Of a stretch of 64,000 nucleotides of DNA, positions 36,757 to 45,271 are shown one piece after another. The position numbers and the translations under genes were made by a program. How positions within the stretch are numbered: position 1 is the first letter of the stretch; each line of letters starts with the position of its first letter. Source of the DNA: Formosa sp. L2A11 (GTDB taxonomy: Bacteria > Bacteroidota > Bacteroidia > Flavobacteriales > Flavobacteriaceae). A model generated the notes under the pieces. That model ran no database searches. It had not been told where the DNA came from and saw only the letters and a program-made list of their open reading frames with translations. The stretch covers positions 1,860,001-1,924,000 of the forward strand of contig NZ_CP047028.1 in NCBI RefSeq assembly GCF_009796865.1, read 5' to 3'.

Positions 36757-37155
36757 ATGAGAACTTTACTATTTATTATCACAATCGCATTAGGAACTGT
36801 AACTACAAATGTACAAGCTTCTAACTTTATTTCAAATACAAACACTAACCCTTTAACAGTAACTGTAAATAAACCCATGGTTAATTTACTATGTACATCA
36901 ATAGCAAAAGGAGATACAGAAATCGTTAAAAAATTAATTGCTAATGGTGAAAATATTAATGCAAAATCTAACGGACTTACTCCAGTTATGTACGCTGCTA
37001 AATACAACAGAGTAGAAATTCTTCAAATTTTAATTGCTGAAGGTGCACACTTAAAAGTAAGATGTAATAAAGGATATACTGCTTTAGATTATGCAAAAGC
37101 TACAAACGCAAAAGATGCTCAAAGAATTATTGAAGAAGCAATTGCTAAAAAGTAA
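36757..37155 (+). CDS. Exported ankyrin-repeat protein
   Basis: The 132-residue product has a signal peptide (MRTLLFIITIALGTVTTNVQA) and is probably periplasmic. About two and a half ankyrin repeats follow: LLCTSIAKGDTEIVKKLIANGENIN, GLTPVMYAAKYNRVEILQILIAEGAHL and GYTALDYAKATNAKDAQRIIEEA. The open frame extends 25 codons upstream, but that stretch is Ile/Lys-rich and unlike a signal peptide, so I use the internal ATG. Its binding partner is unknown. The last 43 codons and the terminator are repeated just downstream. Confidence 0.82.
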   Translation: MRTLLFIITIALGTVTTNVQASNFISNTNTNPLTVTVNKPMVNLLCTSIAKGDTEIVKKLIANGENINAKSNGLTPVMYAAKYNRVEILQILIAEGAHLKVRCNKGYTALDYAKATNAKDAQRIIEEAIAKK

Positions 37156-37222
37156 AAGAATAAATATCAATAAATGCTAAGTAAAGAGGATGTCTATAAG
37201 ATGTCCTCTTTTTTTATGTCTA
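37028..37222 (+). repeat. Tandem repeat, copy 1 (ankyrin 3' end plus terminator)
   Basis: From TTTTAATTGCTGAAGG at 37028 to ATGTCTA at 37222. The same sequence recurs 196 bases later with about ten differences. This copy holds codons for the last ankyrin repeat, the stop codon and the terminator. Confidence 0.9.
37183..37215 (+). terminator. Terminator of the ankyrin gene (copy 1)
   Basis: Stem 37183-37195 with 37199-37211 (AAAGAGGATGTCT and AGATGTCCTCTTT, two G-U pairs), followed by a run of seven T. Confidence 0.75.
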
Positions 37223-37223
37223 C

Positions 37224-37351
37224 TTTTAATTGCTGAAGGTGCACACTTAAAAGTAAGATGTAATAAAGGGTATACTGCTTTAGATTATGCAAAAGCTACA
37301 AACACAAAAGCTACTCAAAGAATTATTGAAGAAGCAATTGCTAGAAAGTAA
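37224..37351 (+). pseudogene. Duplicated 3' fragment of the ankyrin gene
   Basis: This encodes LIAEGAHLKVRCNKGYTALD and on to IIEEAIARK, followed by a stop at 37349-37351. It has no signal peptide or proper start of its own. The frame is open back to an ATG at 37190 that lies inside the copy 1 terminator stem, giving a chance frame of 53 codons. I treat it as a gene remnant. Confidence 0.7.
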
Positions 37352-37378
37352 AAGAATAAATATTAATAAATGCTAATT

Positions 37379-37412
37379 AAAGAGGATGTCTATAAGATGT
37401 CCTCTTTTTTTT
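37379..37412 (+). terminator. Duplicated terminator (copy 2)
   Basis: Same stem as at 37183-37211, shifted by 196 bases, with a run of eight T. The two terminators in series would stop any readthrough. Confidence 0.7.
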
Positions 37413-37432
37413 CATGTCTAATTATATGGTGT

Positions 37433-37466
37433 AAAAAAAACCGTCTAAATTATTTAGACGGTTTTT
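37433..37466 (-). terminator. Terminator after the CT398-like gene
   Basis: Perfect 15-bp stem AAAAACCGTCTAAAT (37436-37450) and its complement (37452-37466), with eight T on the minus strand. Confidence 0.8.
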
Positions 37467-37490
37467 GTATGATATAGAAAAGAAAAATAT

Positions 37491-38270
37491 TTAGAACTTA
37501 GTAAAAAGTTTTTCCATTTTTTCTTTTTGTTCTGCAGCTAGGGCTTCATCAACTAAGATTCTTCCACTATGCTCATCAGTAATAATTTTTTTACGTGCAC
37601 CAATCTCCATAATAATTTGTGGTGGAATAGTAAAGAAAGATCCTCCAGAAGCACCTCTTTCAATGGCTACAACTGCTAATCCGTTTTTTACATTCGTACG
37701 AATTCTAGTGTAAGCTTTTACTAAACGTTCTTCAATTAAAGTCTTGTACTCTTCAGATTTTTTAATTAATGCTAATTCTTCTTTTTCAGTTTCAGCTAAG
37801 ATAGCATCTAATTCACCTTTTTTGTGCTTTAAGTGAGCTTGACGTTCTTTAGAACGCTCTTTAGTCTGACCAATAATTTCTTTCTTTTGTTCAATTTGAA
37901 CTCGGAATTCATTGATGTGCTTTTCTGCTAATTCAATTTCTAACTCTTGAAATTCAACTTCTTTAGTAAGCGAGTTATACTCTCTGTTATTGCTAACATT
38001 TTTTAGTTGCGTACTATATTTTTTAATTAAAGATTTAGCCTCTTCAATTAAATTTTTCTTAGATTTAATTTCGTCATCTATAGTCTCTAGACTAGCGTCT
38101 AATTTCTCAAGTCTAGTGTGTAGTCCTGCAACTTCATCTTCTAAATCACGTACCTCTAAAGGTAGTTCTCCGCGAACGTTTCTAATTTCATCGATTCTAG
38201 AATCGATAAGTTGTAGATCGTATAAATGTCTTAAACGTTCTTCTACAGTTACTTCTTTACTTTTTGCCAT
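37491..38270 (-). CDS. CT398-like coiled-coil protein without zinc ribbon
   Basis: The 259-residue product matches the CT398/CdsZ-like family: a long antiparallel coiled coil (residues about 10-195) followed by a short C-terminal domain. In the family that domain is a C4 zinc ribbon. Here the matching positions read ERGASGGSFFTIPPQ and ITDEHSGRILV (residues 205-240), so all four Cys are replaced while the surrounding residues are kept. The family has been linked to secretion and RNA-related roles, but I would not name one here. It begins 3 bases after the Nif3-like gene. Confidence 0.85.
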   Translation of the reverse strand: MAKSKEVTVEERLRHLYDLQLIDSRIDEIRNVRGELPLEVRDLEDEVAGLHTRLEKLDASLETIDDEIKSKKNLIEEAKSLIKKYSTQLKNVSNNREYNSLTKEVEFQELEIELAEKHINEFRVQIEQKKEIIGQTKERSKERQAHLKHKKGELDAILAETEKEELALIKKSEEYKTLIEERLVKAYTRIRTNVKNGLAVVAIERGASGGSFFTIPPQIIMEIGARKKIITDEHSGRILVDEALAAEQKEKMEKLFTKF

Positions 38271-38273
38271 ACT

Positions 38274-39368
38274 TTAAAAATACTTAACAGGGTTTGTATC
38301 GGTCTTTGATAAAACGATTGCAAAATTAGTGATTTTTTTTGTAAGATGTGCTACTAAACCATTTTTTGTAAACTGTTCGCTTTCAAAATGTCCAATATCT
38401 GCTAAAATTAGTGCGTTTTCTGCCAAGAAAAAATCATGATACTTTAAATCGGCTGTTATAAAAGCATCAACTCCAGCGCGTTTAGCATTTGGAATAGCAA
38501 AACTTCCAGATCCGCCTAAAACGGCAACTTTTTTTATGGATTTACCTAATAATGTACTATGTCTAACGCAAGCTGTGTTCATTTTTGTTTTTAAATACAA
38601 CAGAAATTCTGTTTCGCTCATTTCAGCTTCAAATTCACCAATCATTCCAATCCCAATATGCTGGTTGGTATTTTCTAGTGTTACAATTTCGTAAGCAACT
38701 TCTTCGTAGGAATGTGTGGTAAATAATGCTTTTAAAATTTTAGACTCTAAATGCTTCGCAAAAGTGACCGTAATTTTAGTTTCCTTTTCAAAATGAAGTT
38801 CTCCTTTTTTGCCAATTGTAGGCTTTGCGTCTTGGTCTGGGTTAAAAGTACCTGTGCCTTCGTTGCTAAAACTACAATCTGAATAATTTCCTATGTGTCC
38901 TGCTCCAGCTTTAAATAAAGCCTTTCTAACTGTCTCTGCTTCATCTTTAGGCGCATAAGTTGTTAATTTCTTTATGGTGCCCTTTTGCGGAATTAATATA
39001 GATTTATTAACCAATTTTAATTGATTACAAATCATGTCGTTTACGCCTTTAAAATGATTGTCTAAAGCGGTATGAATGGCATAAATTGTAATATTATGTT
39101 GTATTGCTTTTAAAACCACACGCTCGACATAGGTTTTTCCTGTGATTTTTTTTAAGCCTTTAAAAATAATAGGATGAAAACTTACAATTAAATTGCAATT
39201 GTTTTCTATGGCTTCATCTACAACAGCTTCTAAAGTATCTAGTGTGACTAAAATACCTTTAAGTTTTTCGTTTTTATCACCAACAAGAAGCCCAACATTG
39301 TCAAAATCTTCGGCATAATTTAGTGGTGCAAAATCTTCAAGATGATTTATAACGTCTTGAATAATCAT
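38274..39368 (-). CDS. Nif3-like dinuclear metal-centre protein
   Basis: The 364-residue product belongs to the NIF3/YbgI family, also labelled GTP cyclohydrolase I type 2. Metal-binding motifs are at both ends: NVGLLVGD and LIVSFHPIIFKG near the N-terminus, and ADLKYHDFFLAENALILADIGHFESEQ near the C-terminus. The central segment of about 130 residues is the PII-like insertion seen in longer members. The enzyme activity of the family is uncertain. It leads a two-gene unit with the CT398-like gene, a pairing common in Bacteroidota. Confidence 0.92.
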   Translation of the reverse strand: MIIQDVINHLEDFAPLNYAEDFDNVGLLVGDKNEKLKGILVTLDTLEAVVDEAIENNCNLIVSFHPIIFKGLKKITGKTYVERVVLKAIQHNITIYAIHTALDNHFKGVNDMICNQLKLVNKSILIPQKGTIKKLTTYAPKDEAETVRKALFKAGAGHIGNYSDCSFSNEGTGTFNPDQDAKPTIGKKGELHFEKETKITVTFAKHLESKILKALFTTHSYEEVAYEIVTLENTNQHIGIGMIGEFEAEMSETEFLLYLKTKMNTACVRHSTLLGKSIKKVAVLGGSGSFAIPNAKRAGVDAFITADLKYHDFFLAENALILADIGHFESEQFTKNGLVAHLTKKITNFAIVLSKTDTNPVKYF

Positions 39369-39393
39369 AATATTTATGGTATTAGGTTTAAAA

Positions 39394-39422
39394 CAAAGAT
39401 AAAATATTTACTTTCGTTACAA
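39394..39422 (-). promoter_or_regulatory. Full promoter for the Nif3-like gene
   Basis: On the minus strand TTG (39420-39422), an 18-base spacer and TATCTTTG (39394-39401) match the -33/-7 consensus. The -33 box overlaps the first base of the divergent lpxK ATG. Confidence 0.6.
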
Positions 39423-40429
39423 TGAAATTATTGCGTTACATCTTCTTTCCAATCGTACCTGTATATTACGGAATAACCTGGGTTCGAAATAAATTATTCG
39501 ATTTAGGTATTTTAGAATCTACATCGTACAATTTTCCTGTGATTTGTGTTGGTAATTTAAGTGTTGGTGGAACTGGAAAAACACCAATGATTGAATATTT
39601 AATACGCCTGTTAAAAAACGATTATAAAGTTGCTACTTTAAGCAGAGGTTATAAGCGTAAGAGTGAAGGGTTTCAAATAGGAAAACCCGGAGTTACCGCC
39701 GATATTTTAGGTGATGAACCTTTTCAATTTTACTCAAAATACATAGACAAAGTAACCGTTGCTGTTGATGCTAATAGGAGGGAAGGAATTTCCAAATTAA
39801 TGCAATTAGATCCTAAACCTAATGTTGTGCTTTTAGATGATGCTTACCAGCATAGAAAAGTAAAAGCAGGTTTTAATATCTTATTAACAACGTATTCTAA
39901 TATCTATACTTCAGATATTGTTTTGCCAACGGGGAATTTAAGAGAACCCAAAAAAGGAGCTAAACGTGCTAATGTTATTATCGTGACTAAATGTCCGGAG
40001 ACGCTTTCAGATTCTGAAAAGAAAGAATTAATAAAAGCTATAAACCCTAAAATGCATCAGCATGTTTTTTTTAGTGCTATAAAGTATGCAGATCATGTTG
40101 TGTCTAAGACTAAGCAATTACTTTTAGAAGATGTTCCAAAATTTACTTTAGTTACAGGTATTGCGAATCCGACACCTTTAGTTGATTTTTTATCTAAAAA
40201 GGAATTAGATTTTGAACATTTAAACTTTAAAGATCATCATGATTTTACTGTAGATGAATTGGACATTTTTAAACAAAAATCTTTTATAATTACTACCGAA
40301 AAAGATTTTATGCGTTTAAAACAGTATCCGTTCTTAGCAGATAAACTATTCTATTTAAGTATAGAGGCAACAATAGATAATCCCGTTCTTTTAAACGAAA
40401 CTGTAAGCGCGTTTATATCGCATTTTTAA
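39422..40429 (+). CDS. lpxK: Tetraacyldisaccharide 4'-kinase LpxK
   Basis: LpxK phosphorylates the lipid A precursor at the 4' position. The 335-residue product has the hydrophobic N-terminal anchor (LRYIFFPIVPVYYGITWVRN), the Walker A motif GNLSVGGTGKTP, LSRGYKRKS, GDEPFQFY, VLLDDAYQHRKV and the C-terminal TTEKDFMRLKQYP. The last 4 bases overlap the end of the convergent hybrid kinase gene. Confidence 0.95.
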   Translation: MKLLRYIFFPIVPVYYGITWVRNKLFDLGILESTSYNFPVICVGNLSVGGTGKTPMIEYLIRLLKNDYKVATLSRGYKRKSEGFQIGKPGVTADILGDEPFQFYSKYIDKVTVAVDANRREGISKLMQLDPKPNVVLLDDAYQHRKVKAGFNILLTTYSNIYTSDIVLPTGNLREPKKGAKRANVIIVTKCPETLSDSEKKELIKAINPKMHQHVFFSAIKYADHVVSKTKQLLLEDVPKFTLVTGIANPTPLVDFLSKKELDFEHLNFKDHHDFTVDELDIFKQKSFIITTEKDFMRLKQYPFLADKLFYLSIEATIDNPVLLNETVSAFISHF

Positions 40430-42663
40430 CCTTTTAAATCTTTTGGATCTTGGTTTCCAATTACTGCACTGTATAATTTCTTCTCGAAATCGTCTTGTTT
40501 AAATGGTTTAGATATAATATCGTCGAAACCAGCTTCTTCAAACTCTTGCATTTTATCTTCAATAGTAACGGCTGTAAGCGCGAATATATTAAGCTCTCGA
40601 TCAAATGTTCTAATAATTTTAGTGGCTTCAATACCGCTTATGCCAGGCATGTGTATGTCCATTAAAACAACATCGTAATGGTTGTTTTTAACCATATCTA
40701 CAGCTTCTTCACCATTGTCTACAATGTCGCAATTAAGCTTCATTTTAGTAAGAATTTTATTGGTAATCATTTGGTTGATTTTGTTATCCTCAACCACCAA
40801 AATTTTAATATTACTTAGTTCAATGTCTGTAACATTTTTAAAGTAATTTTTCTTTTGTTCAGGAAGGACTTCTTCTGTAGTATGTTTTAAAGGAATTTCA
40901 AAAGTGAATGTTGTTCCTTTATTTATTTCACTTTTAAGATAAATTTTTCCATTAAGAATATCAATCAATCCTTTTACAATAGATAAACCAAGTCCTGTTC
41001 CTCCGTATTTTCTGTTAATTTGTATAGAGCCCTGAGAGAAGCTTTCAAACATATGTTTTTGTTTCTCTGGTGTAATCCCGATTCCGTTATCTTCAATTTC
41101 AAACTTTATATTAAAAACATCATCGGTTTCATTCATTTTAATTACTCTAACCCAGATGTCTCCATCTTTGGTAAACTTAATAGAGTTTCCAATTAAATTG
41201 ATTAAGATCTGAGATAGTTTTATTTGATCGGCTTTATAATGAAGCGGTATATCTATATCGTATTCTAAATGAATTTCGACACCATTATCTGTCGCCGAAT
41301 TTTTTAATGCAGAAATTACATCAGAAATTTTCTTTTTTAAATCGAAGACTTCATACTCTACATCTACTTTATTTGCTTCAATTTTATTAATTTGAAGAAT
41401 ATCGTTTATAAAGGTTAATAGGTAGTCTCCAGAAAATTTAAGCGATTTTAAATGTTGTATTTGTTCTGGTTTTGGGTTTTCGTCCAGCAACATATTTGTT
41501 AGCCCTGTAACCGCATAAAGTGGTGTTCTTAATTCGTGGGTTACGGTAGATAAAAAGTTGGCTTTGGTCTTAGATGCTAATTCTGCTTTCTCCTTAGCAA
41601 GTATTAGTTCTGCATTCTTTTTGTGCAACATATTGTTGGTTTTTAACCTAATGTTGTTGTTTTTATACAGCGATAATGTAAGAAGGGAAAGAATTGTAAT
41701 TAAGGCAATACTTAAAATAGTAGCTAATTTGTTTAAGCTTTTATCGACCTTTAATTTTTGTAAATCGGCTTCTTTTTCTTTCTGAAACTCGGTTTGATTG
41801 TCTAAAATAAATTTAGCACGTTTTTCAGGAGATAAATTTTTATGCTTTATTTCTAATAAAGATTCAGACAGCGTAATATGGTTTTTTAAGTATTGGGTAG
41901 ACACTTGATAGTTGCCTAACTTCTCGTTTAATTCACTTAAAATTAAATAACCATTACTTAAAACATCTGTAAAATGATTGCTTTCTGCAATTAAAATTCC
42001 TTGGTTTCCATATTTTAAAGCGTTCTCATTTTCGTTTAAAAAGTAGTATACCTTTGCTTGATAAATTAAAGCGCTACTTCTAATCTTTTTTAACTCGTAA
42101 CGTTGGGCTAGTGCTAAAGATTTATCTATGCGTTCCCTCGCTTTTCTATACTGCGTAAGTTCTATATAGGCTTTACCTTGGTTTAAAAGCACTTCAGCTT
42201 CAAATTCAGAAAGACCTTCTTGTTCAAATAGCGATAGCGATGCAACGTAATAGGTTAGTGCTTGTTCGTATTCTTTTAAAGACATGTATACATTACCTAA
42301 TGTTTTGTAGGTTTCTGCAAGATTTATATTGTCTTTTGCAAAACGCTGGACTTCTATGGCCTTAGTTAATGTTTTTAAGGCTTCATCATTTTCTTCAATT
42401 ACATATTCTAATTTTCCTATTTTAGAATAAATAAGACCAATGCTTTTTTTATTATCTAGTTTTTCTGCAAGTTTTAAAGCATCTTCAAGTTTCTTCTTTG
42501 CAGGATAATAGTTATTATTATCCAGGTCGTATTGCGCCTGAGTTATGCGATAATCTATAGTGTTTTGTATGGTTTCAGGGTCGTCTCCAACAGTTTTCTG
42601 AGCATTAAGACAGAGGGAGAATAGTATAAGTATTCCTACTAAGTAGCATTTAGTATTAATCAT
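40426..42663 (-). CDS. Hybrid histidine kinase with periplasmic TPR sensor
   Basis: The 745-residue protein starts with a signal peptide (ending CLNAQ) and continues with TPR repeats over residues about 30-250, for example AETYKTLGNVYMSLKEYEQALTYY. A membrane helix lies near 308-330 (LATILSIALITILSLLTLSL). Then come a coiled linker, the phosphoacceptor TVTHELRTPLYAV (His near 375), and a HATPase domain (LIGNSIKFTKDG, GGTGLGLSIVKGL). The C-terminal receiver domain has VVEDNKINQM and VVLMDIHMPG (Asp near 665). It probably senses an envelope signal through the TPR part. No DNA-binding output partner is next to it. Confidence 0.92.
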   Translation of the reverse strand: MINTKCYLVGILILFSLCLNAQKTVGDDPETIQNTIDYRITQAQYDLDNNNYYPAKKKLEDALKLAEKLDNKKSIGLIYSKIGKLEYVIEENDEALKTLTKAIEVQRFAKDNINLAETYKTLGNVYMSLKEYEQALTYYVASLSLFEQEGLSEFEAEVLLNQGKAYIELTQYRKARERIDKSLALAQRYELKKIRSSALIYQAKVYYFLNENENALKYGNQGILIAESNHFTDVLSNGYLILSELNEKLGNYQVSTQYLKNHITLSESLLEIKHKNLSPEKRAKFILDNQTEFQKEKEADLQKLKVDKSLNKLATILSIALITILSLLTLSLYKNNNIRLKTNNMLHKKNAELILAKEKAELASKTKANFLSTVTHELRTPLYAVTGLTNMLLDENPKPEQIQHLKSLKFSGDYLLTFINDILQINKIEANKVDVEYEVFDLKKKISDVISALKNSATDNGVEIHLEYDIDIPLHYKADQIKLSQILINLIGNSIKFTKDGDIWVRVIKMNETDDVFNIKFEIEDNGIGITPEKQKHMFESFSQGSIQINRKYGGTGLGLSIVKGLIDILNGKIYLKSEINKGTTFTFEIPLKHTTEEVLPEQKKNYFKNVTDIELSNIKILVVEDNKINQMITNKILTKMKLNCDIVDNGEEAVDMVKNNHYDVVLMDIHMPGISGIEATKIIRTFDRELNIFALTAVTIEDKMQEFEEAGFDDIISKPFKQDDFEKKLYSAVIGNQDPKDLKG

Positions 42664-42711
42664 AAAATAATTCGATTATCGCGTAAATATTTTTTTACCC
42701 GATAAAAGTAA

Positions 42712-43707
42712 CTATTTTTCCGATAACTTACCTATTAAATCGATAATTCTACTTGAATATCCTGTTTCATTATCGTACCAACCTATAATTTTTACCATAT
42801 TTCCAATAACAGAAGTCATTTGTGCATCAAAAATGCAAGAATGTGGGTTTCCAACAATATCTATAGAAACGATTGGATCTTCGGTATATTCTAAAATAGA
42901 TTTTAAGTGTGTTTCCGAAGCTGTTTTAAAAGCAAGGTTAACATCTTCTATGGTTGCTGTCTTTTTTATATTGAATGTAATATCTGTAAGTGATCCATTG
43001 GCAACAGGAACACGAATACCACAACCTCCAATAACATCGGATAAACTAGGGAATATTTTAGTTAATGCTTTTGCGGCTCCAGTGGTAGTTGGTACAATAG
43101 ATTGTCCTGCAGCTCGAGCACGGCGTAAATCGCGATGTGGTTGGTCGTGTAAACTCTGATCTGTAGTGTAGGAGTGTACGGTAGTGATATAAGCTTGTTC
43201 AATACCAAATTGCTCATTTATAACAGACATCATTGGTGCAGCATTGTTGGTGGTGCATGATGCGTTTGAAATGATTTTTTCAGTACCATCAATTAAATGA
43301 TCATTTACACCTAAAACAATAGTTTTAATATCGTCTTCTGGTGCAGGAACACTTAATATAACGCGATTAGCACCATTGTCTATATGGTGCTGTAAAATAT
43401 CTTTAGTTTTAAATTTCCCTGTAGATTCTATAACAAAATCTACGTGGTAAGGTTCCCAGTTTATATGCTTTGGGTGTGTTTCATTTAATAAAGGAATATG
43501 AACATTGTTTACTACAATATCATTGCCCTTATATGTTACGGTTTTATTTAAAACTCCATGAATACTATCGTATTTTAGTAAATGGCTTAGTGTATAAGCA
43601 TCTGCTAAATCGTTTATAGCAACAACGTTAATAGTTGGATGATCTTGAAGGAGTCTGAAAACACGACGTCCAATGCGACCAAAACCGTTTATAGCAACAT
43701 TAATCAT
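42712..43707 (-). CDS. gap: Glyceraldehyde-3-phosphate dehydrogenase
   Basis: The enzyme converts glyceraldehyde 3-phosphate to 1,3-bisphosphoglycerate with NAD(P). The 331-residue product has NGFGRIGRRVFR, INDLAD with Asp33 (which favours NAD), the catalytic Cys151 in SNASCTTN, the catalytic His region TTVHSYTTDQ, RRARAAGQSIVPTTTGAAKA, and WYDNETGYSSR. The ATG overlaps the lipA stop by one base (TAATG), so the gene is coupled to lipA. A second gap paralogue elsewhere in the genome is possible. Confidence 0.95.
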   Translation of the reverse strand: MINVAINGFGRIGRRVFRLLQDHPTINVVAINDLADAYTLSHLLKYDSIHGVLNKTVTYKGNDIVVNNVHIPLLNETHPKHINWEPYHVDFVIESTGKFKTKDILQHHIDNGANRVILSVPAPEDDIKTIVLGVNDHLIDGTEKIISNASCTTNNAAPMMSVINEQFGIEQAYITTVHSYTTDQSLHDQPHRDLRRARAAGQSIVPTTTGAAKALTKIFPSLSDVIGGCGIRVPVANGSLTDITFNIKKTATIEDVNLAFKTASETHLKSILEYTEDPIVSIDIVGNPHSCIFDAQMTSVIGNMVKIIGWYDNETGYSSRIIDLIGKLSEK

Positions 43708-44585
43708 TAGTTAATGTGTTTCTGAGCTTTATAAGAAGAACGTACCAAAGAGCTACTTTCTACATGTCTAAACCCTAATTCTAAACCAATTTTTTCATAT
43801 TCAGCAAATTGATCTGGAGTAACAAATTTTTGTACTGGTAAATGTTTTTTACTAGGTTGTAAATATTGACCAATAGTAACTATATCTACATCGTTAGCTC
43901 TTAAATCGTGAAGTGTTTCTATAACTTCTTCGCGTTTTTCGCCAAGACCTAACATAATTCCAGATTTTGTTCTGCGTTGTCCTTGAGATTTTAAATATTT
44001 TAAAACTCCTAGACTACGATCGTATTTTGCCTGAATTCGTACATCACGTGTTAAACGTCTAACCGTTTCTATATTATGAGAGACTACTTCTGGAGCAACC
44101 TCAATAATGCGATCTATATGTTGTTCTACCCCCTGAAAATCTGGGATAAGTGTTTCTAAAGTTGTGTTAGGATTCATGCGGCGAACAGCTTTTACTGTTT
44201 CTGCCCACATAATACTTCCCATATCTTTTAAATCGTCGCGATCTACACTAGTAAGTACAGCGTGATTTATTTTCATTAATTTTATAGAACGTGCTACTTT
44301 TTCCGGCTCGTCCCAATCTACAGTTTCTGGTCTTCCGGTTTTTACACCACAAAATCCACAAGAACGTGTACAAACATTTCCTAAAATCATAAATGTTGCA
44401 GTACCTTCTCCCCAACATTCACCCATATTTGGGCAACTACCAGAGGTGCAAATGGTATTTAAACTATATTTATCTACAAGACTTCTTAGTTCTGTATACT
44501 TTTTTCCTGTTGGTAATTTTACACGTAACCATTTTGGTTTAGGAAGACGTTCTGGTAAAATGTTTGAAGCAGTTTCTGTATTCAT
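43707..44585 (-). CDS. lipA: Lipoyl synthase
   Basis: LipA inserts two sulfurs into the octanoyl chain on lipoyl domains, as needed by glycine cleavage and 2-oxoacid dehydrogenases. The 292-residue product has the auxiliary cluster motif C-x4-C-x5-C (Cys46, Cys51, Cys57), the radical SAM motif CTRSCGFC (Cys72, Cys76, Cys79) and the C-terminal RSSY with the auxiliary-cluster Ser. I start it at the ATG complementary to 44583-44585; the open frame extends eight codons further. gap follows with a one-base overlap. Confidence 0.95.
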   Translation of the reverse strand: MNTETASNILPERLPKPKWLRVKLPTGKKYTELRSLVDKYSLNTICTSGSCPNMGECWGEGTATFMILGNVCTRSCGFCGVKTGRPETVDWDEPEKVARSIKLMKINHAVLTSVDRDDLKDMGSIMWAETVKAVRRMNPNTTLETLIPDFQGVEQHIDRIIEVAPEVVSHNIETVRRLTRDVRIQAKYDRSLGVLKYLKSQGQRRTKSGIMLGLGEKREEVIETLHDLRANDVDIVTIGQYLQPSKKHLPVQKFVTPDQFAEYEKIGLELGFRHVESSSLVRSSYKAQKHIN

Positions 44586-44606
44586 GAATTTTCTCTTTTC
44601 GATAAG

Positions 44607-44614
44607 CAAATATA
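44607..44614 (-). promoter_or_regulatory. Candidate -7 box for lipA-gap
   Basis: TATATTTG on the minus strand, 21 bases upstream of the lipA ATG. No -33 TTG at the right spacing. Confidence 0.45.
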
Positions 44615-44722
44615 CAAAGTAAAATTTTAAAAATATGTTATAAATACGTTGAATGATAAAGTCTGAAATTGACTTTAAAAAGGAAGGTCTTTGAAAATGA
44701 TTTAGAACTAATTTTTTTAACG

Positions 44723-45271
44723 TTATTCGTTCTGAATAATTTCTGAAAGCAGTTTTTTTGCACGGAGTAATTTAACTTTTACATTATTTATAGGCTCCTT
44801 AAGTTCGTTAGAAATTTCTTTGTAAGTTAACTCTTGAAAATAGCGAAGATTGATGACTTCTTGGTAATGAGGCTTCAGTTTTTTGATATCTCTAAGAAGT
44901 TTTGCTAAATTTTGATCGGTGATAATTTTATCTTCAGCGGAAGGTGATTCGTCTAAAACTTGATTAATAGTGTTTGCGTCTTCATTGGAAATCTGCCTGG
45001 AAATAGAACTTTTTTCTTTCCGAAGTAAATCGATATGAAGGTTTTTAGAAATAGTTATTAGCCATGTTTTAAAAACAAATTCATCATTATACGTTTGTAT
45101 TTTGTCAAATGCCTTTGAAAAAGTTTGAATTGTAATGTCTTCGGCATCATTCTCATTTCCAATACGTTTTAGCTGAAACCCATAGACATCGTCCCAATAC
45201 GTGTGAAGCAAAAAATTGAATGCTTTTTGATCGTTTTCTTTTGCTTTATGTATGGCGTTTTCTATTTCCAA
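44723..45271 (-). CDS. ECF-type RNA polymerase sigma factor with TTG start
   Basis: The 182-residue product is an ECF sigma factor with only regions 2 and 4. Region 2 includes [18 protein letters not shown] and [19 protein letters not shown]; region 4 includes [23 protein letters not shown] and [13 protein letters not shown]. The frame has no ATG before region 2, and a stop lies seven codons upstream, so the start is the TTG complementary to 45269-45271. That start lies inside the end of the glycosyltransferase gene (10-base overlap). No anti-sigma gene is adjacent. Confidence 0.88.
   Translation of the reverse strand: MEIENAIHKAKENDQKAFNFLLHTYWDDVYGFQLKRIGNENDAEDITIQTFSKAFDKIQTYNDEFVFKTWLITISKNLHIDLLRKEKSSISRQISNEDANTINQVLDESPSAEDKIITDQNLAKLLRDIKKLKPHYQEVINLRYFQELTYKEISNELKEPINNVKVKLLRAKKLLSEIIQNE

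Larger units (their letters stand above)
37224..37420 (+). repeat. Tandem repeat, copy 2
   Basis: Second copy of the 196-base unit, separated from copy 1 by one base. Offset is 196 through the whole unit, with one extra T in the terminator tail. The coding differences are few and keep the frame open. Confidence 0.9.

Noticed and set aside
42833..43159. 108-codon plus-strand frame
   Set aside because: It is antisense to gap and has no independent signal.
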